From the NCBI GenBank assembly GCA_963768585.1, contig CAVYIF010000020.1, positions 1 through 64,000 of the forward strand: a DNA stretch of 64,000 bases, read 5' to 3'. Below are positions 51,308-58,578 of the stretch, one piece after another (position 1 is the stretch's first letter; every line of letters starts with the position of its first letter). The notes beneath the pieces were generated by a model. It was not told where the DNA came from. It saw only the letters and a program-made list of their open reading frames with translations, and searched no databases. The stretch is from CAVUNY01 sp963768585. Its GTDB lineage: Bacteria; Chloroflexota; Anaerolineae; Anaerolineales; Anaerolineaceae. A program made the translations under genes and the position numbers.

Positions 51308-53592
51308 ACTTCCGCGGCCACGACCACACAATTCCTCCCGGATGATTTCGCGACGTACATCGCCTGATCTGCCCGAATGAGCAGACCTGTCAGATCCGTT
51401 ATTTGGTTCGATAAAATAGAGATTCCCATGCTGACCGTAACTGCGACCGGGCCTTTTTCGGTATGGATTGGCTCACTGGAAATTCGCTGGCGCAAACGTT
51501 CGGCAACAAATTGAGCAGCATCTAACTCAGTTTGGGGAAGCATAACGATCAATTCATCGCCACCTTCTCCGCCGTAGCGTCCGACGATGTCGTTGTCGCG
51601 CACACTTCCCCGGCATACCTCCGCCACGCCGGCCACCACCTGATCGCCGATATGATGCCCATAAGAGTCATTTACGCTTTTGAAGTGGTCAATATCCATC
51701 CAGATCAATGCTAAATTTTGCTGGGTGCGCCTGGCTTCTTTAAACATGGCCCGTCCCAACTCAAAAATGCCCCGCCGGTTAAGAAAGCCGGTCAGTTCAT
51801 CTGTGATCGACATCCGCTGAACCTGAGAATACAGGCGAGCTTTCGAAACTGCCAGCGCTACCTGTCTGGAAACTTGCGTGCCGTTATCGATTTCCTCTTG
51901 CGTAAACTGGTGGCGATCTTTAAATCCGATGATTATTGCCCCCAATGGAATACCATCCGCGATCAGGGGTAGTCCCAGTAAAGAATGCATTGGGAATGTC
52001 TTGGACAGTTCGCTGTCAATATAGGTTGTATCGCGCACATCCTCAACCGCCAGAGGATGCCCGGCACGCAGTACCGATGCGGTAAGGGTCAGTTCCCCGG
52101 GCTTGCTCGTCAGGCTGGTATAGATTTCACTGGAAACCCCATATCCGGCAGCGGGTATCGTTTGCTGTAGTTCAGGGTCCCAGGTAGTAATAAATGTCCC
52201 ATCAGAAGTGAACAGCTGGTTCATTTTTTCTATCACTAAACCGATTGTCTGGTTTTCATCGACTACATTGATCGCCAGGTGGGTGATTTCATTCAGCATC
52301 GTAAGGAAATGAGCTCGCCTGCGGGTTTCCATGAATAAGCGCGCATTATCCAAAGCCAGGGCGGCCTGGAAAGCAAATGCTTCAAGCTGCCCGACGTGCT
52401 GCTGGCTGAAAAATCCAGGGATCGAACTTCCGAGATTGATGCACCCAAAAACGCGGTCCTTGACACCTAACGGCGCCCCAATATAGGAACGCATCCATCC
52501 CACGCATTCCACAGGACCGATCGCATCGGTCGAATCAATGATCGAAAAGACCACGGGCTGGCCTGTATCGATCAATCGGCAAAAAACTGAATAATCCTTC
52601 CAATGGACTTCTTCATCTGTAAGCGAAGTCTCATCACCGGATAATGTGTGTGTTAATCGGGAAAATATGCGCCCTTTATCCCCTTCAAGCATCATAATAC
52701 TGGCGTTTTCATTTGGGATAACGCGCCCCACATTCCTTAACACCAGGCCCAGCACCTCATCCATATCCAGCGTACTGTTCAGTGCTGCCCCGGTATCACG
52801 CAAAGCCTCAGCCAGCGCGCGAGCCCGTTTTTCGTTAGCAGCGATTTGTTTTTGTTCGGTAATATCATTCGCAATCACAAAGGAGCCGGTGAAATTTCCG
52901 TTCTTATCGATCCAGGGAGAAGCATTGACTGCCATAATGCGCTGCTCACCGCTTGGGCGAGTAATCTCCAATTCGTATACGCTGCGCACCCCTGTCCGGC
53001 GTTTATCACTCTCCGTCAGTAATTGGGCGCTATTGGCTTCATTCGTAAAATCCAGGATATTTTTCCCCAAAGATTCGCCCGCTTTTAAGCCCAGGATCGA
53101 ATCCATCGCAGGATTGCAGAACATCAATTTACCATTTGGATCGATGAGGGATACCCCTTCAGCCTGGTTATCCACCAGTGTGCGCAGCATTTCTTCACTC
53201 TCAACCAGCCTGCGCTCCATCTGGAATTTATAAATCGCGATCTCGATCGTGATCTGTAATTTTTTTTCGTCGAAGGGTTTTAAAAGGTAGCCGAATGGAT
53301 CGGTGATTTTCGCGCGTTGCAGGGTTTGTGGATCGGCGTAAGCGGTAAGAAAAACAACAGGCAGGTTCATCTGGCGGTGAATCAACTCGGCAGCTTGCAC
53401 GCCGTCCATTTCTCCAGCCAGAGAGATATCCATCAATACCAGATCGGGGTTTAACAGGCCAACTTTTTTTACCGCTTCTTCTCCAGACAGAAAGACACCC
53501 ACACATTCATATCCCAGCCGTTCAAGGCTTTTTTGAATATGACGGCCGATAATTCCATCGTCTTCAACCACAAGAACTTTCGCGTCTGTCAT
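51304..53592 (-). CDS. Response regulator with PAS, two GAF and an altered GGDEF domain
   Basis: 762 residues. Receiver domain with acidic pocket VVEDD, phosphoacceptor Asp55 (LVLMDISLAG) and Lys in YLLKPFDEK; PAS at about 130-250; two GAF domains (about 265-425 and 430-590); C-terminal diguanylate cyclase (TDELTGFLNRRG; WMDIDHFKSVNDSYGH). The signature reads RYGGEGGDELIVML instead of RYGGDEF, i.e. a three-residue Gly-Gly-Glu duplication in the active-site loop. An RxxD inhibitory site (RDND) lies just before it. Activity is therefore uncertain. Upstream and co-transcribed with the HisKA_2 kinase that probably phosphorylates it. Confidence 0.9.
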   Translation of the reverse strand: MTDAKVLVVEDDGIIGRHIQKSLERLGYECVGVFLSGEEAVKKVGLLNPDLVLMDISLAGEMDGVQAAELIHRQMNLPVVFLTAYADPQTLQRAKITDPFGYLLKPFDEKKLQITIEIAIYKFQMERRLVESEEMLRTLVDNQAEGVSLIDPNGKLMFCNPAMDSILGLKAGESLGKNILDFTNEANSAQLLTESDKRRTGVRSVYELEITRPSGEQRIMAVNASPWIDKNGNFTGSFVIANDITEQKQIAANEKRARALAEALRDTGAALNSTLDMDEVLGLVLRNVGRVIPNENASIMMLEGDKGRIFSRLTHTLSGDETSLTDEEVHWKDYSVFCRLIDTGQPVVFSIIDSTDAIGPVECVGWMRSYIGAPLGVKDRVFGCINLGSSIPGFFSQQHVGQLEAFAFQAALALDNARLFMETRRRAHFLTMLNEITHLAINVVDENQTIGLVIEKMNQLFTSDGTFITTWDPELQQTIPAAGYGVSSEIYTSLTSKPGELTLTASVLRAGHPLAVEDVRDTTYIDSELSKTFPMHSLLGLPLIADGIPLGAIIIGFKDRHQFTQEEIDNGTQVSRQVALAVSKARLYSQVQRMSITDELTGFLNRRGIFELGRAMFKEARRTQQNLALIWMDIDHFKSVNDSYGHHIGDQVVAGVAEVCRGSVRDNDIVGRYGGEGGDELIVMLPQTELDAAQFVAERLRQRISSEPIHTEKGPVAVTVSMGISILSNQITDLTGLLIRADQAMYVAKSSGRNCVVVAAEV

Positions 53593-53925
53593 CTGGGGCT
53601 GGTTTCTGATCCTTTATTGGGGCTAAATCAATATCATTAGCGATTTTGGATTGAATGCATACCTCGTAATCATAATTCATTATAAAGTGGTTCTGTCCTC
53701 AGACAAATTGCAGCAACCTTGCAGTATCGTTAATCACAAGGCACTCCTTTGGATGATAAAAGGATTGGATTACCTGGTTAACTCTTTCCCGGTTTAAAAT
53801 TCAAAGGTTTTATCAGCGGTTTCCAGCTTTCTCACCAACCGGTCAAAAACTTAATCTTTTCGTAATATTCTCGTCGCCTGCACTTAAGCCTCTACAGTTA
53901 TCATTGAATCAGAAAGGAGCGCCGT
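53593..53925. other. Divergent intergenic region
   Basis: 333 bases between the GGDEF regulator and the thioredoxin-like gene. A minus-strand TATAAT at 53684-53679 may be the -10 of the regulator/kinase pair (nearest -35 TTTGTC, weak). Nothing gene-like was seen. An AT-rich tract at 53840-53880 may hold the plus-strand promoter, but no spaced hexamers stand out. Confidence 0.4.
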
Positions 53926-54579
53926 ATGTATCGAGCCTCTATACTTTTTGTTTTAATTGGCATCCTGCTGACTGCCTGCGCCGGCAGTCCAGCCCAGCCC
54001 GTCCAACCGACCCGGGCAGAGTTGGAACAAAAGCCGGCTTCTACGCTCCCCGCTCTGGCTCTACCCGCTGAACCGGAGCAAAAACCGACCGCCATACCCC
54101 TCCCCAATCCGGTCTATGCTGCCGACCTGCCAGACCTGGGCCCGGCCCCGGAATTGACCAACGAAGTCTGGATCAACACCCCGCAGCCTCTGCGCCTGGC
54201 GGACCTGCACGGAAAAGTCGTGCTGTTGGAAATGTGGACCTTCGGATGTTACAACTGCCAGAACACCCTGCCCACCGTTAAAGATTGGTATACGCGCTAC
54301 GCGGACAGTGGGCTGGTGATTATCGGCAACCATTACCCCGAATTCAGCCGCGAGCGTGATCTTACCAACCTAAAAAATGCTGTGCAGAGCGCCGGAATTC
54401 TCTACCCGGTCGCTCAGGATAATGAAGGGGAAACCTGGCGAGCGTATGACAATCTCTATTGGCCGACCATGTACTTGATTGATAAACGTGGTCATCTGCG
54501 TTATACCCATATCGGTGAAGGTGCTTATCAAACAACTGAAAAGGCCATCCAATCCCTTCTGGCCGAGACGGTGGAGTAG
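53926..54579 (+). CDS. Thioredoxin-like lipoprotein (TlpA/ResA type)
   Basis: 217 residues. Lipoprotein signal peptide with lipobox LLTAC (Cys18), a Pro/Ala/Gln tether to about residue 75, then an AhpC/TlpA-type redoxin domain with active site FGCYNCQNTLP (Cys108, Cys111), followed by NHYPEFSRERD and the cis-Pro loop YWPTMYLIDKRGHLRYTHIGEG. Cys-Tyr-Asn-Cys replaces the common CxPC. Likely an extracytoplasmic thiol oxidoreductase. AAAGGAG precedes the ATG. It lies just upstream of the OmpR-type two-component pair, 61 bases from its start. Confidence 0.87.
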   Translation: MYRASILFVLIGILLTACAGSPAQPVQPTRAELEQKPASTLPALALPAEPEQKPTAIPLPNPVYAADLPDLGPAPELTNEVWINTPQPLRLADLHGKVVLLEMWTFGCYNCQNTLPTVKDWYTRYADSGLVIIGNHYPEFSRERDLTNLKNAVQSAGILYPVAQDNEGETWRAYDNLYWPTMYLIDKRGHLRYTHIGEGAYQTTEKAIQSLLAETVE

Positions 54580-54640
54580 ATTGACTTATTTCTCCGTTCT
54601 CGCTACCATTAATCATGAACTTGAAGGCAAGGAGCCGTCA

Positions 54641-55330
54641 TTGAACGATAATTCGATCCTGGTGATCGAGGATGAGCCGAGTGTCGGCGAGGTGGTCAGC
54701 CTTTACCTGCGCCGGGCTGGTTACTCGGTAAACGTCATCCCAAACGGTCAGACAGCATTGGAAGTGATGGAAAAACAATCCCCGCGTCTGGTGGTGCTGG
54801 ATATCATGCTGCCTGGCGCGGACGGTTGGGAAATTCTGCGCTGGCTGCGCTCCCGCGGAGACACGCCGGTCATCTTACTCACCTCTCGCAAGGAAGAAAC
54901 GGACCGCATCGCCGGGTTGGAAATGGGCGCGGATGATTACGTGGTGAAACCCTTCAGCCCTCAGGAGCTGGTCAGCCGGGTGCGGGCTGTGCTGCGCCGC
55001 ACGGAGCCCGGTACAACAGAACTGGCTGAAAAACCTCTGACCTTCGACGATTTGCTTATCGATCCTCAGACCCACCTGGTGACTGTGCGAGGTGAAGAGA
55101 AATCGCTGACCGCCAAAGAATTTGACCTGCTGGTCCTGCTGGCCCGCCACCCCCGCCAGGTTTTCAGCCGCAACCATCTGCTGGAAAGCGTGTGGGGCGA
55201 GTCAGAATACATCGATCCCGGCACCGTCACCGTTCACATTCGCCGCCTGCGCGAAAAAATCGAGCCCGATCCATCTAACCCGCGCTTTCTGCACACCGTG
55301 TGGGGTGTCGGGTATAAATTTGAGCCATGA
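54641..55330 (+). CDS. OmpR-family response regulator
   Basis: 229 residues: receiver domain (Glu10-Asp11, phosphoacceptor Asp54 in VVLDIMLPGADG, Lys in YVVKPFSPQEL) and a winged-helix DNA-binding domain (LLVLLARHPRQVFSRNHLLE; TVTVHIRRLREKIE; TVWGVGYKFEP). The start is taken as TTG 54641 because AAGGAG lies six bases upstream and the product then has the family length; the frame is open back to 54479, but this would overlap the redoxin gene. Overlaps its kinase by four bases. Confidence 0.9.
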   Translation: MNDNSILVIEDEPSVGEVVSLYLRRAGYSVNVIPNGQTALEVMEKQSPRLVVLDIMLPGADGWEILRWLRSRGDTPVILLTSRKEETDRIAGLEMGADDYVVKPFSPQELVSRVRAVLRRTEPGTTELAEKPLTFDDLLIDPQTHLVTVRGEEKSLTAKEFDLLVLLARHPRQVFSRNHLLESVWGESEYIDPGTVTVHIRRLREKIEPDPSNPRFLHTVWGVGYKFEP

Positions 55331-56574
55331 GCCCATCCAGTTCATCCAACTCCACGACGATTTTCTGGCGATTTGCCGCCAGCGTGCTCCTGCCTTTTTT
55401 GCTGGCATTGGGTCTGTTCTACCTGCTGTTCATGCCCCCGATATCCGATTTTGGGCTGATGTTTCTGTTGCTGGGCGGCACGGCCCTGATTTCATTCCTG
55501 GCAGCCTACGGAGCATACCGCCTGGGTTGGATTTACCGCTCGCCGCGCTTCCGCATCACCCTCCTGGCAGCCTACGCCCTGCCAGGATTGCTGATCTTTC
55601 TAAATGTATATGTCACGGCAAAATTGATGTTTGCCAGCCAGCACGATCTGTTGTTAGCGATCGTGCTGCTGGTCTTCGCCAGCGGAATCGCGATGTCGGT
55701 TGGTTTTTTTCTCTCCGAAGGTCTGACGGATCGCATCTGGGAAGTCAGCCAGGCAGCCGAAAGGGTTGCCGGGGGTGAATTGGATACGCGGGTTGTCGTG
55801 CGCGGGCAGGACGAAATGGCCAGCCTGGCTGCAGCCTTTAATGATATGGCTGCTCGACTGCAAACCGCCGAACAAACCCAGCGCGAGGTGGAAGCCCTGC
55901 GGCGGGATTTGATCGCCTGGGTGGGGCATGACCTGCGCACGCCATTGACCTCGGTGCGCGCCATCCTGGAAGCGCTGGCGGATGGGTTGGTCGAGGATCC
56001 TCAAAGCGTGCAGCGCTACCTGCACACCGCCCAGGGGGATATCCGCTCCTTATCCCAATTGATCGATGACCTGTTTGAGCTTGCGCAAATCGATGCCGGT
56101 GGTTTGAAACTGGACCTGCAGCCCAACTCCCTGGGGGACTTAATTTCAGACACGATCGAGAGCTTCACCGAACCCGCCCGCCGACAGCAGGTGGCCCTTT
56201 CGGGTGAAGTCCAACGTGGGGTCGACCCGGTGCTGATCGATGCTCCCCGCGTGGGGCGTGTGCTGTCGAATTTGTTGGGCAATGCCATGCGCCACACCCC
56301 TCCCGGTGGTGCGGTCAACCTGCGCGGCTGGCGCGAGGGCCATGACGTTTGGATCGAAGTCTGCGACACCGGCGAAGGCATTCCCAAAGAAGTGCTGCCG
56401 CACGTATTTGAACGCTTTTATCGGGGAGAAAAATCTCGCAGCCGGGCCACCGGGGGCGCTGGACTGGGCCTTGCCATCGCCCAGGGTATCGTCGAAGCGC
56501 ATGGCGGAACCATTCAGGCCGAGAGCAATCTCGAAAAAGGCACCCGCTTCCTGATTCAATTTCCTGAATGTTAA
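55327..56574 (+). CDS. Sensor histidine kinase (HAMP-HisKA-HATPase)
   Basis: 415 residues: four predicted transmembrane helices (about 12-35, 41-66, 76-100, 108-130) with little extracytoplasmic sequence, HAMP linker (AAERVAGGELDTRVVVRGQDE), phosphoacceptor His201 in WVGHDLRTPLTSV, and an ATPase domain with N box NLLGNAMRHTPPGG, G1 DTGEGIP, F box FERFYRG and G2 GGAGLGLAIAQG. Because the helices are closely spaced, an intramembrane or cell-envelope signal is likely. Cognate kinase of the adjacent OmpR regulator (ATGA overlap). Confidence 0.92.
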   Translation: MSPSSSSNSTTIFWRFAASVLLPFLLALGLFYLLFMPPISDFGLMFLLLGGTALISFLAAYGAYRLGWIYRSPRFRITLLAAYALPGLLIFLNVYVTAKLMFASQHDLLLAIVLLVFASGIAMSVGFFLSEGLTDRIWEVSQAAERVAGGELDTRVVVRGQDEMASLAAAFNDMAARLQTAEQTQREVEALRRDLIAWVGHDLRTPLTSVRAILEALADGLVEDPQSVQRYLHTAQGDIRSLSQLIDDLFELAQIDAGGLKLDLQPNSLGDLISDTIESFTEPARRQQVALSGEVQRGVDPVLIDAPRVGRVLSNLLGNAMRHTPPGGAVNLRGWREGHDVWIEVCDTGEGIPKEVLPHVFERFYRGEKSRSRATGGAGLGLAIAQGIVEAHGGTIQAESNLEKGTRFLIQFPEC

Positions 56575-56675
56575 TATTGAATATTTTTAATAATTGCCTC
56601 TTTTCATTTTGAATATTCTGATATATAATTGATATTGTTGAATAAACGTTTGAATTTTCAAATATGGAGAGCAAG

Positions 56676-57308
56676 ATGGCAATCGAGAACCGCAATTTAC
56701 CTGAATTCACCAGCGTTGCCTTGGAAGGACATGGTGATTTGACCCTGATCCACGGCAGCACACCGTCCGTCGTCATCGAAACCGACCCTGAAACGCTCGA
56801 ACATCTCAAGGTCGAAGTCGAAAATGGCCGCCTGGTTTTAGGCATGAAATCCTGGCTGGACCATCTCTTCCACTCCTGGAAGAAAGTCAATTACACCGTC
56901 ACCTACACCAGCCTCGAAGCAATATCTGTTTCAGGCTCCGGTAAGGTGAAAGCCGATCAGGTTATGTCTGACCGCTTTAAATTTCACATCAGCGGTTCGG
57001 GCAGCTTTGCAACACAACAGGTAACGACCAACGAACTGGAAGTTCACATATCAGGTTCAGCCAGTATCGACCTGGCCGGTATGACACAGCGCGAAGAGCT
57101 GCACATCAGCGGCAGCGGTAAAGTCACCGCCCGCGATTTGGTGTGCCAGTCTGCGCAGGTGCGCATCAGCGGGTCGGGAGATTTGGCACTCAACGTCACC
57201 GAAGAACTGGATGTTTCCATCAGCGGCAGTGGGTCTGTGCGCTACCTGGGCAGCCCAAAAGTTCAACAGTCGATTTCCGGCAGCGGATCAATCAAGCAGC
57301 TCGCGTAA
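56676..57308 (+). CDS. GIN-domain (DUF2807) beta-solenoid protein without signal peptide
   Basis: 210 residues of the GIN/putative auto-transporter adhesin head family. The C-terminal two-thirds is a series of about seven short repeats built on the core I-S-G-S-G (VSGSGKVKADQ, ISGSGSFATQQ, ISGSASIDLAG, ISGSGKVTARD, ISGSGDLALNV, ISGSGSVRYLG, ISGSGSIKQLA), expected to form a right-handed beta-helix. Unlike most relatives there is no signal peptide or lipobox. ATG 56676 with GGAGAG upstream was preferred over 56664. Its end overlaps the convergent HD-hydrolase gene by 21 bases. TATAAT at 56624-56629 may be its -10 box. Confidence 0.8.
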   Translation: MAIENRNLPEFTSVALEGHGDLTLIHGSTPSVVIETDPETLEHLKVEVENGRLVLGMKSWLDHLFHSWKKVNYTVTYTSLEAISVSGSGKVKADQVMSDRFKFHISGSGSFATQQVTTNELEVHISGSASIDLAGMTQREELHISGSGKVTARDLVCQSAQVRISGSGDLALNVTEELDVSISGSGSVRYLGSPKVQQSISGSGSIKQLA

Positions 57309-57887
57309 AGCGGCCTGCGCCCAGGGATGGAGCGGTCCGCTTAGATGCTCGCGCAGGTATTTCAGGTATACACTGGCCGCCTGCGCGAGTGACGAATCCA
57401 GGGCAGCAGTCAGGTCATTCAGGTAAGGTGGTTGGCCGCTCTGGTCCCAGGCGATCTTATCTGCCACAAACACCACCAGGTCCAACTTCCCTGCAGCGGG
57501 GCGCAGCGTGGTATGGCAGGCAATCGCCGACAGGACCGCTTGATCTTGAATCCCAAATACCTCGCGCGCCAGCACTGCAGAAAGCTGCTGGTGGAGCAGC
57601 ATCGGGAAGGCTTCTTCCTCCGGCAAGACGGCCACCCCCCAGGTCCGAGCGGCCTCCAGCCGGCGGTTGTTGGGAATCACCGCGCTGATATCATGCAGCA
57701 TTCCTGCCTGTCCGGCTTTCGCCACATCGGCCCCGAAGCGCTGCGCCAGGCGGGCAGCCTCTGCTGCCACCCGGTGGCTGTGCGCCAGGGTATGCGCTCT
57801 TTGATGCGCGAGCAAGAAGGCGCTCACATGCTCCGCCAGATCCCCCCCTGATTCAACCCCTTGCGTCAATTCAAGTAAATCCATCAT
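57288..57887 (-). CDS. YqeK-like HD-domain hydrolase
   Basis: 199 residues with HD-superfamily metal ligands: LAHSHRVAAEAARLAQRFG, AGMLHDISAVIP, HQQLSAVLAREVFG, IACHTTLRPAAGKLDLVVFVADKI. This pattern matches YqeK, which hydrolyses Ap4A symmetrically and is usually encoded with nadD. Here nadD is absent from the neighbourhood. The 3' end overlaps the GIN-domain gene. Confidence 0.82.
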   Translation of the reverse strand: MMDLLELTQGVESGGDLAEHVSAFLLAHQRAHTLAHSHRVAAEAARLAQRFGADVAKAGQAGMLHDISAVIPNNRRLEAARTWGVAVLPEEEAFPMLLHQQLSAVLAREVFGIQDQAVLSAIACHTTLRPAAGKLDLVVFVADKIAWDQSGQPPYLNDLTAALDSSLAQAASVYLKYLREHLSGPLHPWAQAALRELLD

Positions 57888-58055
57888 TTTCTCACATTAT
57901 TTTAGGGTATTTTGACATTTCAACCAGGGAAATACCTTCAACTGCGAATCTGTCTCCGCTTGGTGCCCATCCTGGTTTAACGCAAGGACACTTGCATCCA
58001 ATATCTGACAACAAGTCACTATTGCCTTTATATCACTCGTAAACGCCATCGAATT

Positions 58056-58129
58056 GTCATTGCGTACCTGCGAAGCAGGTGAAGCAATCTTATCTTAAAC
58101 CTGCAGATTGCTTCGTCGCTCGCAAAGAC
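58056..58129. repeat. REP-like palindromic repeat
   Basis: A 74-base imperfect palindrome: GTCATTGCG at the left end faces CGCAAAGAC at the right, and GAAGCAATCT (58081-58090) pairs perfectly with AGATTGCTTC (58105-58114). GTCATTGCGA...GAAGCAATC...GATTGCTTCG...CGCAATGAC elements are widespread dispersed repeats in many bacterial genomes, so other copies are expected outside the window. Part of the 57888-58578 gap, which otherwise holds CCTGGTTTAACGC twice (57971-57983 and 58174-58186) and a pseudogene. Confidence 0.75.
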
Positions 58130-58307
58130 ATTCCAAGGCTTTTTCTAGAACAAATAACCATTATGCAATTGCCCCTGGTTTAACGCTTAAGTGCTGGGGG
58201 TTATTCAGTATAATCAAGATCTGCCGATGTGTTTCCTGGGTTTCTGAAGAAGGCCGGTTGTGGCTGTTTTCTCTGATCGTCTGACGGAGAAGGTGCGTCT
58301 GGACCGT

Positions 58308-58567
58308 ATGCGACCCGCTCAAATTGTCGAAGCCGCTGGCCCGCTGGCCCGCCCCTGCCATCTACGTTCCTTTCGGCGCGCTGGGGTGGCATGGGCATCA
58401 CAACCCGCTCAGCCTGCCTGGTATATAGGTCCACAACTGGATAGGGGTCGAATCGGCTGCCCATCCTAAACAGCCTGGTGGGTGGCCCTGCCACCACCGA
58501 GGTCGGCCAGCGCGCAACCCGAACCCTGCTGGATTTCCTGCAGGATTGTTTGGATCAAGCTGCTTAA
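58308..58567 (+). pseudogene. Remnant of a creatininase-family gene
   Basis: Three frames together recall a creatinine amidohydrolase-family protein. MRPAQIVEA starts at 58308; IYVPFGALGWHGHHNPLSLP follows in another frame, matching the family metal-binding region (V-P-x-G-A-x-E-W-H-G-x-H-N-P); after an in-frame TAG and loss of the middle, SLVGGPATTEVGQRATRTLL and DFLQDCLDQAA at 58460-58567 look like the family C-terminus. About 260 bases remain where roughly 750 are expected, with frameshifts, a stop and a large internal deletion. It ends 11 bases before the GH2 gene, so the two may once have formed an operon. Confidence 0.6.
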
Positions 58568-58578
58568 TGAGGAGTTAA

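Noticed and set aside
57020..57300. CRISPR-like array from the regularly spaced repeats of the GIN gene
   Set aside because: The repeats are short, in frame and encode ISGSG turns of a beta-solenoid; there are no conserved repeats with unique spacers.
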